Shown in pieces: positions 7,013 through 12,561 of a stretch of DNA of 12,561 nucleotides. The notes beneath the pieces are model-generated. The model ran no database searches. It was not told where the DNA came from and saw nothing but the letters and a program-made list of their open reading frames with translations. The stretch's first letter is position 1. Each line of letters starts with the position of its first letter. Source of the stretch: JAFNGF01 sp964567045 (GTDB taxonomy: Bacteria; Planctomycetota; Phycisphaerae; Sedimentisphaerales; Anaerobacaceae); the NCBI GenBank assembly GCA_964567045.1, contig CAZMLE010000094.1, forward strand, positions 1 to 12,561. Direction: 5' to 3'. Made by a program: the position numbers and the translations under genes.

Positions 7013-7805
7013 GGGGCTGCAATGGGTTGGAGTCGCTATACCATTCGCCATAGGGCTTATTTCTCGTATCGTCCAGGTCCATAATCAAGCGGTATCCTGG
7101 GGCGAGCAGCCGAAAGAACCTGTCCTCGCCCCGCTCGAACAAACGCTGCAGAGCCCAGAGATAATAGTCTATTACCTGCAGGCCGGCGTGCTGTGACGGA
7201 TATGCCGAAAATAGGACAGTCTCGCTGTGGGAGCTAATTCCCGTCTTTCTCTCAAAGTTCATTTTGGCTCTTGTGATTGCCTTCTCCAGAGCATGTTGGC
7301 GAATAGATTTGCCTCTTCTGGCAAAAACTATGCGGTTTTTTTCAGCCGTATGCAAACCTGTCTTAAAGAGCCTTTTTACAAGGTCATCGTAAATATCGTC
7401 AGGAGAAAGCTTAGATTGGCGACGTTGCAGGAAGCGAGCTGTCTTAACTAAATACTCCTTTCGCTTTATCGCTGCCAGAACTTTCGCACCGAGCTCGGGC
7501 AACACTTTGAAGACCTCGCGCCTCACCTCGGGAAGATCATCTTTGGCATGAAAGCAACAGGCAGTCTTTTTCGCTTGTGCTTGCATTGATGGAACGCCTT
7601 TGAAGTATGGGTCTACCAGTAATTCCGCTCGCAACTGCTCCAGCCTGCGATGTGCAAATTCTGGGTCAGGCAGGTGAACCGCTCCTACCATAAACACGCG
7701 GGAGACCCCTTGCTTGCCGACAATTACATGTCCACGTTTGTTGAAAAGTGTTAAATCACCAGCTTCATCCACATAGTAACTATTTACCGGTCGCTTCTCT
7801 GGCAT
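6987..7805 (-). CDS. DUF3800 family protein
   Basis: The N-terminal YYVDEAGDLTLF matches the DExG opening typical of DUF3800 proteins. The C-terminal part has the LQVIDYYLWALQRLFE segment seen at the end of that family. The family is uncharacterised and common in accessory and phage-linked regions; no reaction is known to me. Acidic residues in the DE pair and in VIDYY could form a metal site, which is inference. An in-frame TTG at 7820 would add five residues; neither start has a clear ribosome site, so I chose the ATG (272 residues). The promoter at 7850-7879 fits either. The gene converges on dnaE, its stop overlaps the 3' end of the predicted small RNA, and it is bracketed by two dnaE 3' ends, so it was probably acquired. 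Confidence 0.75.
   Translation of the reverse strand: MPEKRPVNSYYVDEAGDLTLFNKRGHVIVGKQGVSRVFMVGAVHLPDPEFAHRRLEQLRAELLVDPYFKGVPSMQAQAKKTACCFHAKDDLPEVRREVFKVLPELGAKVLAAIKRKEYLVKTARFLQRRQSKLSPDDIYDDLVKRLFKTGLHTAEKNRIVFARRGKSIRQHALEKAITRAKMNFERKTGISSHSETVLFSAYPSQHAGLQVIDYYLWALQRLFERGEDRFFRLLAPGYRLIMDLDDTRNKPYGEWYSDSNPLQPQKIKPVVG
6989..7012 (+). terminator. Predicted intrinsic terminator of the small RNA and dnaE
   Basis: AGCC (6989-6992) and GGCT (7000-7003) can pair as a short stem, and the 3' strand is followed by TTTATTTTTT. In the full-length RNA the same 3' strand instead pairs with the RNA 5' end over 11 bases. No other U-tract hairpin was seen after dnaE, so read-through dnaE transcripts would also end here. 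Confidence 0.55.
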
Positions 7806-7849
7806 ATAGCTGTTCGACAAAATACACTTTGACGAATCTTTGAAATTAT

Positions 7850-7879
7850 ATTATCTATGGTGCAGCTATGACTTGTCAA
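7850..7879 (-). promoter_or_regulatory. Predicted promoter for the DUF3800 gene
   Basis: On the minus strand TTGACA (7879-7874) is followed after 18 bases by GATAAT (7855-7850). Transcription would start near 7843, close ahead of the start codon. Confidence 0.5.
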
Positions 7880-7903
7880 CTAATGGCATATTGTCTGGTT
7901 TTT

Positions 7904-7997
7904 CCGATAAAGGGGGCTATGCGTCAACCCGAACGCGGACTTCTGCCGAAAAATGAAGCAACTGCTCGGCGAAGAAAATTTCCAACTGGCAAGGTGA
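7904..7997 (+). pseudogene. Second, diverged copy of the dnaE 3' end
   Basis: 7923-7997 reads VNPNADFCRKMKQLLGEENF then QLAR and a stop, against the real dnaE end VNPNPDFCRKMKQLLGEDNF then QLAR and a stop: 22 of 24 residues identical. In DNA 61 of 75 bases match; of 11 changed sense codons, 9 are synonymous. Further upstream CCGATAAAGG (7904-7913) matches dnaE 6738-6747, but about 25 bases between are missing and the frame is broken. There is no start codon in frame. The pattern of silent change means both copies evolved as working dnaE ends in separate lineages, so this is a scar from replacement or integration, not a decayed recent duplication. Confidence 0.85.
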
Positions 7998-8011
7998 CAC
8001 CTGTAGGTGTC

Positions 8012-8032
8012 ATCCTGAGCGAAGCGAAGGAT
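8012..8032 (+). repeat. REP-like hairpin, single copy
   Basis: Arms ATCCT (8012-8016) and AGGAT (8028-8032) enclose GA/GA and the core GCGAAGC. The flanking 28 bases (8009-8036) differ from the copy at 11078-11105 at only two places, and those two changes keep a base pair (C-G to T-A). It sits between the dnaE scar and the next gene. Just before it, GACACCT and AGGTGTC (7996-8011) form another inverted repeat that overlaps the stop of the dnaE copy. GCGAAGC is known as an unusually stable DNA mini-hairpin. Confidence 0.7.
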
Positions 8033-8055
8033 CTGGCCTTCTTAAGGTGAAAAAT

Positions 8056-8481
8056 ATGTGGCTGCCAAAAGATGCAAGAGACTTGTTGGCGATTTATGCC
8101 AAAAGGGTAGAGAGTAAGGGTAAGGCATGCGAGGTTAGTGACGAGGAGTTGATTAAATCGCTGAGTCTAGAAAAGGGTGAACACGAGTTACACGCCCTCA
8201 AATTCAAGCTTATGCGAAAGGGCCTGCTTCACTTCAGCACCTTGGAGCGGCCCAGAAGAACTAAGCATGTAAATGGCAAACCTGCAGGCACAGAGGAGTA
8301 TGGCGAACCACAGATTTTCTTGTCTGAACAGGGCTTAAATCTGGCCCGGAAGTATGCAAGTTTGTGTGGTACATTTGAGTTATGGTGCCGAGAGAATATT
8401 TGGTTTTGGGTTGTACTCAGTGCAATTCTCAGTGCTCTCGGCATATTCATTACCATATTGCTCGCGCTTCTCAAAGACTAA
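8056..8481 (+). CDS. Small protein with C-terminal membrane helix, unknown function
   Basis: I do not recognise a family. The ATG at 8056 has AAGG (8044-8047) at a spacing of 8 bases; a GTG at 8047 would overlap that site and add three residues, so I prefer the ATG (141 residues). The soluble part is charged and mostly helical. A segment EELIKSLSLEKGEHELHALK followed by FKLMRKGLL and a strand-like stretch has the feel of a winged-helix fold, and FLSEQGLNLARKYA is like its final helix. The last 27 residues (WFWVVLSAILSALGIFITIL within them) form one membrane helix with a two-residue tail, so the protein is probably tail-anchored with its body in the cytoplasm. It lies in the accessory stretch before the nucleotidyltransferase/HEPN pair. 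Confidence 0.6.
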   Translation: MWLPKDARDLLAIYAKRVESKGKACEVSDEELIKSLSLEKGEHELHALKFKLMRKGLLHFSTLERPRRTKHVNGKPAGTEEYGEPQIFLSEQGLNLARKYASLCGTFELWCRENIWFWVVLSAILSALGIFITILLALLKD

Positions 8482-8514
8482 GGCCTAGATAGGTTGGCAA
8501 AATAACCATTGTCC

Positions 8515-8543
8515 TTGATGATGTTCTGAGAAAGAATGATAAT
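8515..8543 (+). promoter_or_regulatory. Predicted promoter for the nucleotidyltransferase/HEPN pair
   Basis: TTGATG (8515-8520), a 17-base spacer and GATAAT (8538-8543) lie in the 119-base gap before the nucleotidyltransferase gene. tmk and holB follow with no large gap, so this promoter could also feed them. Confidence 0.4.
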
Positions 8544-8600
8544 AATGTCTCTGGCAGATGGAGAGCGTATAGTCGAAGTCAAATAACCTGAGGCCCGACC

Positions 8601-8912
8601 ATGTTTACCGAGCAGCAAAAACAATCACTGAAGCAGGAGTTAGCAAGCTGTCTGAAGACAGAGCCGGAAGTGTGCCGAATTGTAATATTTGGCTCGTTCT
8701 TAAATGCGAGCGAGCCGCACGACCTGGATGTCGCCATATTTCAGGATAGCGACGAGAATTACCTGCCGTTGGCGCTAAAATATCGCAAAAAAACGCGTGA
8801 CATCGCCCGAAGAATAGCGCTGGACATTATCCCCTTAAAGCCTGGAGCAGGAGGCGGGCTTTTCATGGACGAAATCCAGCACGGAGAAGTCATATATGAA
8901 AGACGAGACTAA
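8601..8912 (+). CDS. Minimal nucleotidyltransferase (MNT), partner of the HEPN protein
   Basis: This 103-residue protein is a minimal polymerase-beta-type nucleotidyltransferase. It shows the family signature GSF (31-33) followed by DLD (D41, D43) and a third acidic residue D75 in ALDIIPLKP, which together would bind the metal ions used to transfer a nucleotide. The length fits stand-alone MNT proteins, which are usually about 100 residues. GAGG (8590-8593) precedes the ATG by 7 bases. Its end overlaps the HEPN gene start by 17 bases, so the two are translated together. Known pairs of this kind are two-component transferases (HI0073/HI0074 type) or toxin-antitoxin modules in which the MNT protein neutralises the HEPN toxin by adding AMP. 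The target here cannot be read from the sequence. Confidence 0.85.
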   Translation: MFTEQQKQSLKQELASCLKTEPEVCRIVIFGSFLNASEPHDLDVAIFQDSDENYLPLALKYRKKTRDIARRIALDIIPLKPGAGGGLFMDEIQHGEVIYERRD

Positions 8913-9291
8913 AAAATGGCTTGACTATGCCGATGAGAATCTTCGGTCGGCCAAATTGCTGCTGGATAACAAGCTCTTTAACCCCTGTTTGCAGAACGTT
9001 CAGCAAGCCGTTGAAAAAATGCTTAAAGCGCTATTGGTTGAACTGGCAATTAAAATAAAAAGGACCCACAGTATAAACGAGCTTGTGGCAATCCTTGCCG
9101 AAAACCACTTGAATGTCGATATAACAGAGGACGAGCAGGATTTGTTCGACTCGATATATTTGCCGTCAAAATATCCTCTCGGCAGTGTTCTTCCGGATTT
9201 TGAGCCGGACAGGCAAATCTGCAAACGATGTATAGCCGTGGCTGAACGTGTAAGAAGTTCAGTTTTGGGCCTCTTGGCACGCGATAGCTGA
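8896..9291 (+). CDS. HEPN-domain protein paired with the MNT gene
   Basis: This 131-residue all-helical protein fits the HEPN family of the PF05168 type. It shows the LxNVQQAVEKxLKALL helix (about 32-47), the KRTHSI turn (55-60) and a late SKYPLG segment. GGAG (8883-8886) gives a 9-base spacing to the ATG, which lies inside the end of the MNT gene. Many HEPN toxins are RNases with an R-x(4-6)-H motif near the C-terminus; I see no such motif here, the only histidine being H58. RNase activity is therefore not supported, and a substrate-binding role for the MNT partner is as likely. tmk begins 24 bases downstream. Confidence 0.85.
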   Translation: MKDETKKWLDYADENLRSAKLLLDNKLFNPCLQNVQQAVEKMLKALLVELAIKIKRTHSINELVAILAENHLNVDITEDEQDLFDSIYLPSKYPLGSVLPDFEPDRQICKRCIAVAERVRSSVLGLLARDS

Positions 9292-9315
9292 GAGTGTTGA
9301 AGGTGAGAGCCGATC

Positions 9316-9942
9316 TTGAAAACCAAATTTTCAGGCAAATTCATTGTCCTCGATGGGCCGGATGGCTGTGGAAAAACTACCCAGACAAGGCTTTTAGCCG
9401 AATGGCTGCAAAAGCAAGGCGTGCCAACCGTTAGTTTCCGTGACCCCGGCGATACGGCTATCGGCGAAAAAATAAGGCAAATTCTGCTCAGCCCCCAGCA
9501 TGGCGCAATGGGCACACCGACGGAAGTTCTGCTGTATATGGCTGCAAGGGCGCAGCTCTGGACAGAAAAAATCGCACCAGCACTGGCGGCAAACAAATGT
9601 GTGGTGCTCGACAGATGGCTTTCAAGCACCTGCGCGTATCAGGGCTACGCTGGCGGCTTCGGAATGGATAAAGTAATAAAAATCGCTGGAGAATGTCTTG
9701 AAAGTGTCTGGCCTGACCTTACTATTGTGCTCGACGTTAACGCGAAAACCGGTTTGAGCAGACTCCACAGGCAATTTGACAGAATGGAGCAGAAGGGCGA
9801 CATCTATCACGAAAAGGTCTGCCAGGGATTTTTGCTACTGGCAAAAGAACGCGAGAACTTTGCGGTGATTGATGCGACCGGCGATATTGAAACAGTCCAC
9901 AAAAAAGTATTGCAGATAGTTTCACTGGCAAGCTTCGGATAG
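9316..9942 (+). CDS. tmk: Thymidylate kinase
   Basis: It phosphorylates dTMP to dTDP with ATP, a step on the way to dTTP in the cytoplasm. Of 208 residues, the Walker A loop GPDGCGKTT is at 14-22, the RDPGDT segment that contacts the substrate follows at about 43-48, the DRW motif is at 99-101 (DRY or DRW in the family), and an arginine-rich lid (RLHRQFDRMEQKG) lies at about 150-162. The start is TTG, supported by AAGGTGAG upstream and by the usual family spacing of a few residues before the P-loop; no ATG lies near. The next gene, holB, begins at the base after the stop, so the two are translationally coupled. Confidence 0.95.
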   Translation: MKTKFSGKFIVLDGPDGCGKTTQTRLLAEWLQKQGVPTVSFRDPGDTAIGEKIRQILLSPQHGAMGTPTEVLLYMAARAQLWTEKIAPALAANKCVVLDRWLSSTCAYQGYAGGFGMDKVIKIAGECLESVWPDLTIVLDVNAKTGLSRLHRQFDRMEQKGDIYHEKVCQGFLLLAKERENFAVIDATGDIETVHKKVLQIVSLASFG

Positions 9943-11061
9943 ATGTTACTGAGACAAGTTTTTTGTCAGGATAAGGCGATTGGCACATTGCAAAGGGCTT
10001 TTTCCGCCGGCAAGGTGCCGCACGCCTATATCTTTGCTGGTGCGGAAGGCGTCGGCAAACTTAAGACTGCCCGCGAGTGGGCCAAGCTGCTTCTGTGTAA
10101 AAACCCTGCCATGGAAAATGACTTTGCCGATAGCTGCGGCTTATGTCAATCCTGCCGACTCTTTGAAGCCGGCTCACATCCGGACTTCCACCACATTTAC
10201 AAGGAATTAGTAGAATTCACCAAAGAGCCTAAGGGCAGGAAAACGCCTGTGGACCTGCCTATCGATGTCATTCGAGAGTTTCTGATTGAAAAAGTGTTCA
10301 CCAAGCCGACGCTTTCGCAAAGAAAGGTGTTCGTCGTCGTCGAGGCCGAAAAACTAAACGCCAGCTCGCAGAATGCGCTTTTGAAGGTACTTGAAGAGCC
10401 GCCCGAATATTGTTGTATTATCCTTCTGTGCACACGGATGGAGAAACTTTTGCCCACCACCAAATCCAGGTGCCAGACTGTGCGATTCGGCCCTATCGAC
10501 GAAGACAGGATAATCCAAAAGCTAAGAGAAATGCACACGGAGCAAAAACAAGCTCAATATTTTGCCCGCCTTTCGCAGGGCAGTCTGGGCGCAGCCTGCC
10601 GGTGGGCGCAGCTTGAGCTGGCCGGTGCAAATCTGTACCGGATCAAGACGGAGCTGCTGCGAGGTTTAGCCAGGCTCGAGCTTGCCGATGCGCTGGAGCT
10701 GGCCGAGCAGTTTCTTGATGACAGCAAGAAAATCGCCGCCGTCTGGAGCGAACTTGACCCGGCTACCAGCAAAACCGATATAAACCGGAGAGCTCAAAAA
10801 ACGCTCGTTCAGATAATCATATCCGCGTTGCACGATGCTATGAAACTCAATGTCACGCCGGCAGCACCGGCCTGCAACTTTGACCAAGAAGGCCAGATAA
10901 ATGAACTTGCCGGTCGCTTCGGCCAAGAACAAGCCGCTCAGAAAATTGCCGACTGTTACACGAGCCTGCGCTGGATCGAGTCTGCCGTTAACGAAAAGCT
11001 TGTTTTCGAGCAGCTATTGCTGAACCTGGTTAGCCCTGATATAATCAGGATTGATATTTAG
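9943..11061 (+). CDS. holB: DNA polymerase III delta-prime subunit (clamp loader)
   Basis: This is the clamp-loader subunit that helps place the sliding clamp on primed DNA, working with tau/gamma and delta. The 372-residue protein has a P-loop-like GAEGVGKLK (33-41), four cysteines for a zinc site (C52, C65, C68, C71), and the sensor region VEAEKLNASSQNALLKVLEE followed downstream by TTKSRCQTVRF. The SRC motif provides the arginine finger for the neighbouring ATPase in the clamp-loader ring. The P-loop lacks the usual K-T/S pair (GKLKTA), which is common for delta-prime, where ATP is not hydrolysed. The ATG follows the tmk stop directly. Confidence 0.92.
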   Translation: MLLRQVFCQDKAIGTLQRAFSAGKVPHAYIFAGAEGVGKLKTAREWAKLLLCKNPAMENDFADSCGLCQSCRLFEAGSHPDFHHIYKELVEFTKEPKGRKTPVDLPIDVIREFLIEKVFTKPTLSQRKVFVVVEAEKLNASSQNALLKVLEEPPEYCCIILLCTRMEKLLPTTKSRCQTVRFGPIDEDRIIQKLREMHTEQKQAQYFARLSQGSLGAACRWAQLELAGANLYRIKTELLRGLARLELADALELAEQFLDDSKKIAAVWSELDPATSKTDINRRAQKTLVQIIISALHDAMKLNVTPAAPACNFDQEGQINELAGRFGQEQAAQKIADCYTSLRWIESAVNEKLVFEQLLLNLVSPDIIRIDI

Positions 11062-11171
11062 AAACTATCTCAGAACTGTCACCCTGAGCGAAGCGAAGGG
11101 TCTGGCTGGCGGAAATAAGAGATTCTTCGCTCCGCTCAGAATGACAACTTGTGGTTTGAGATAATTTCTTA
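11059..11171. repeat. Inverted REP pair between holB and ricT
   Basis: Two REP-like hairpins face each other. On the plus strand arms ACCCT (11081-11085) and AGGGT (11097-11101) enclose GA, GCGAAGC, GA. On the minus strand ATTCT and AGAAT (11142-11122) enclose GA, GCGGAGC, GA. The inverted similarity extends outward: GAAACTATCTCA (11061-11072) resembles the reverse of 11157-11170 (GAAATTATCTCA). The whole unit of about 110 bases is therefore a near-palindrome like a REPIN or small non-autonomous element. It fills most of the holB-ricT gap and could fold in RNA to separate the two transcripts. The mobilising enzyme is not in this window. Confidence 0.75.
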
Positions 11172-11183
11172 GTGCAGTTTAAT
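11156..11183 (+). promoter_or_regulatory. Weak candidate promoter for ricT
   Basis: TTGAGA (11156-11161), a 16-base spacer and TTTAAT (11178-11183) could act as a promoter, partly inside the REP pair. An alternative -10 is TAATGT at 18 bases. The match is modest, so ricT may instead be read from upstream. Confidence 0.25.
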
Positions 11184-11209
11184 GTGTCGTTAGTCTGTAG
11201 GTATTTCGG

Positions 11210-12175
11210 ATGACAGAACCAACAGCAACAAAGCCCAAGCAGACAAGAAGCAGCAAATATATGCTGGTCCGCTACGGGCGGATGAACAACCTGGGCCTGC
11301 TCGAGCACAACGAAACCAGAATACCAAAAACCATCACCCGCGTAGTGGTTAAAACCGACAAAGGCCTCGAATTAGGCTACCTGGTAGGCCAGCTCACCTG
11401 CTACAAAGAGGGACGATTCAAGTTCAGTGACGAGCGAATAAAAAAGTACTTCGAAGATAGCGGCATTGATTTTGCCTATGCCCAGGGCGGCAAATTCGTC
11501 CGTTACGCAACGGCTGCGGATATAAACGAAGAGCAGCACCTGGAGAAAATCACTAAAGAAGAGATAGACTGCTGCAAGCGATTCATCAAAGAAATGAATC
11601 TGCCCATGAAGATAGTTGACGCAGAGCATATCTTTGGCGGCGAACGTATCGTCTTCTACTTCATGGCCGACGGCCGCGTGGATTTTCGCGAGCTGGTAAA
11701 AAACCTCGCCCACGAATATCAGACCAGAATCGAAATGCGCCAAATCGGCTCGCGAGACGAAGCCAAGCTGCTTGGGGACGTCGAAAGCTGCGGACAGGAA
11801 TGCTGCTGCAGAAGATTTCTCAAAATGCTGAAGCCCGTCAATATGCGGATGGCTAAGATGCAGAAGGCAACCCTCGACCCTTCAAAAATATCCGGCTACT
11901 GCGGAAGACTGAAGTGCTGCCTGCGATATGAAGATCAAACCTACACCGAGCTTAAAAAACATCTGCCCAGGAAAAATACCAAAGTCAAGACAAAAGACGG
12001 CCAGGGCAAAGTTGTCGACACCCAGATATTAACTCAACTGGTTGTGGTCGAATACGATGACGGCGAAAAAGCCGCTATGCCCATCGATGAGATCGAGATA
12101 ATTCCTTCGACCGAAACCGTACAGGACATACAAGACGATACTGCAGAGAATGATGAGCAAGACAACGAGCAATAG
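11210..12175 (+). CDS. ricT: PSP1-domain protein, RicT/YaaT family
   Basis: The core of this 321-residue protein matches the PSP1 (YaaT/RicT) family: ERIVFYFMADGRVDFRELVK followed by RIEMRQIGSRDEAKLLG, then cysteine-rich motifs CGQECCC (194-200) and KISGYCGRLKCC (C231, C236, C237). In B. subtilis RicT joins RicA and RicF in an iron-sulphur-bound complex that aids RNase Y in mRNA processing; RicA and RicF are not in this window. Outside Bacillus its exact role is less clear. The C-terminal 50 residues form a beta-rich KOW-like segment (KVKTKDGQGKVVDTQ) and an acidic tail (DDTAENDEQDNEQ). Only a weak ribosome site precedes the ATG. metG follows after 14 bases, as in the related tmk/holB/yaaT neighbourhood. 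Confidence 0.88.
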   Translation: MTEPTATKPKQTRSSKYMLVRYGRMNNLGLLEHNETRIPKTITRVVVKTDKGLELGYLVGQLTCYKEGRFKFSDERIKKYFEDSGIDFAYAQGGKFVRYATAADINEEQHLEKITKEEIDCCKRFIKEMNLPMKIVDAEHIFGGERIVFYFMADGRVDFRELVKNLAHEYQTRIEMRQIGSRDEAKLLGDVESCGQECCCRRFLKMLKPVNMRMAKMQKATLDPSKISGYCGRLKCCLRYEDQTYTELKKHLPRKNTKVKTKDGQGKVVDTQILTQLVVVEYDDGEKAAMPIDEIEIIPSTETVQDIQDDTAENDEQDNEQ

Positions 12176-12189
12176 CCATTGAGGGGAAA

Positions 12190-12561
12190 ATGGCCCGCAA
12201 GATCATCGTAACGTCAGCTTTGCCTTACGCGAACGGCCCGATACACATAGGGCATCTGGTGGAGTATCTGCAAACCGATATCTGGGTGCGCTTTCAGAAG
12301 ATGTGCGGCAACCAGTGCCTGTACTTCTGCGCCGATGACACTCACGGCACTCCCATTATGATTAGCGCCCGCGCAGCCGGCCTAAACCCTGAAAAGCTGA
12401 TCGGCCAGATGCACAAAGAACACGTGGCGGATTTCGACAGTTTTTACATCGAGTTCGATAATTACTACACCACACATTCGCCGGAGAATAAGTATCTTAG
12501 CGAACTGATCTTCAGTCACCTGAATGAGGCCGGCTCAATTACCAAGCGAGACGTTGAACAG
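12190..12561 (+). CDS. metG: Methionyl-tRNA synthetase, N-terminal part (runs off the window)
   Basis: It charges tRNA-Met with methionine using ATP, so it is essential for translation start and elongation. Only the first 124 codons are present. The class I signature HIGH is at 19-22 in ALPYANGPIHIGHLVEYLQT, and the catalytic-domain segment CADDTHGTPIMISA follows, both typical of MetRS. The KMSKS loop and the zinc knuckle would lie beyond the window edge. GAGGGG (12181-12186) just before the ATG supports this start. It lies 14 bases after ricT and is likely cotranscribed with it. Confidence 0.95.
   Translation, partial: MARKIIVTSALPYANGPIHIGHLVEYLQTDIWVRFQKMCGNQCLYFCADDTHGTPIMISARAAGLNPEKLIGQMHKEHVADFDSFYIEFDNYYTTHSPENKYLSELIFSHLNEAGSITKRDVEQ

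Noticed and set aside
6857..7903. Integrase or transposase in the bracketed segment
   Set aside because: The only protein gene there is the DUF3800 one, with no tyrosine or serine recombinase or DDE transposase motif that I can see; any enzyme would have to act from elsewhere.
7923..7997. A separate small gene encoding the dnaE-like peptide
   Set aside because: There is no start codon in its frame and the upstream similarity is broken by a gap and a frame change.
7868..8050. Open frame of 60 codons after the DUF3800 gene
   Set aside because: It runs through the dnaE scar in the wrong frame and then through the REP hairpin (the ILSEAKD peptide is the REP read in frame). There is no ribosome site.
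9000..9629. Long minus-strand open frame of 209 codons
   Set aside because: It lies opposite the HEPN gene and tmk, both with clear family motifs; its protein has no recognisable features.
11045..11308. Minus-strand open frame containing CHSERSEES
   Set aside because: That peptide is the translated REP hairpin, a common false gene signal; the rest is antisense to holB and ricT.
1..12561. CRISPR array
   Set aside because: No regularly spaced direct repeats were seen; the repeated hairpins are few, dispersed and palindromic.

Overview
The window looks like part of a planctomycete chromosome, most likely class Phycisphaerae. Two secreted minus-strand proteins start with a shared MKWL signal peptide and carry the dockerin-like pattern (FNGDxxVDxxDFxKLAQYWG) that is abundant in that group. 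The other strand carries a replication and translation gene set: dnaE, tmk, holB, a PSP1-domain ricT gene and metG. This taxon call is an inference from protein style, not from a marker gene.

Layout. Positions 1-3071 hold two minus-strand genes for secreted beta-propeller proteins (six Kelch repeats plus dockerin; five PD40 repeats plus dockerin plus LamG), probably one transcript. The 3' flank of the Kelch gene still holds the tail of a lost LamG domain, interrupted by a REP-like hairpin. Positions 3072-3391 are a divergent promoter region. dnaE (3392-6856) encodes the replicative polymerase and has an apparently complete PHP metal site. tmk and holB (9316-11061) are packed end to end, followed by a REP pair, ricT (11210-12175) and the start of metG (12190 to the window edge). 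The order tmk-holB-ricT-metG resembles the Bacillus tmk/holB/yaaT neighbourhood.

Between dnaE and tmk (6857-9300) lies an accessory stretch. It holds a predicted small RNA gene with its own promoter, paired ends and U-tract; a convergent DUF3800 gene; a small protein with a C-terminal membrane helix; and an overlapping nucleotidyltransferase/HEPN pair. The last 25 codons of dnaE occur a second time at 7923-7997, about 81% identical in DNA, with 9 of 11 changed sense codons synonymous. The small RNA and DUF3800 gene are therefore bracketed by two diverged dnaE 3' ends. This suggests arrival by a recombination or integration event that replaced the end of dnaE, leaving the old end as a scar.

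The two strongest leads are the small RNA (6927-7012) and this dnaE-tail bracket around the RNA and DUF3800. REP-like hairpins near 118, 8012 and 11081-11142 form a third layer. Three copies keep base pairing through compensating changes around a GCGAAGC or GCGGAGC core.
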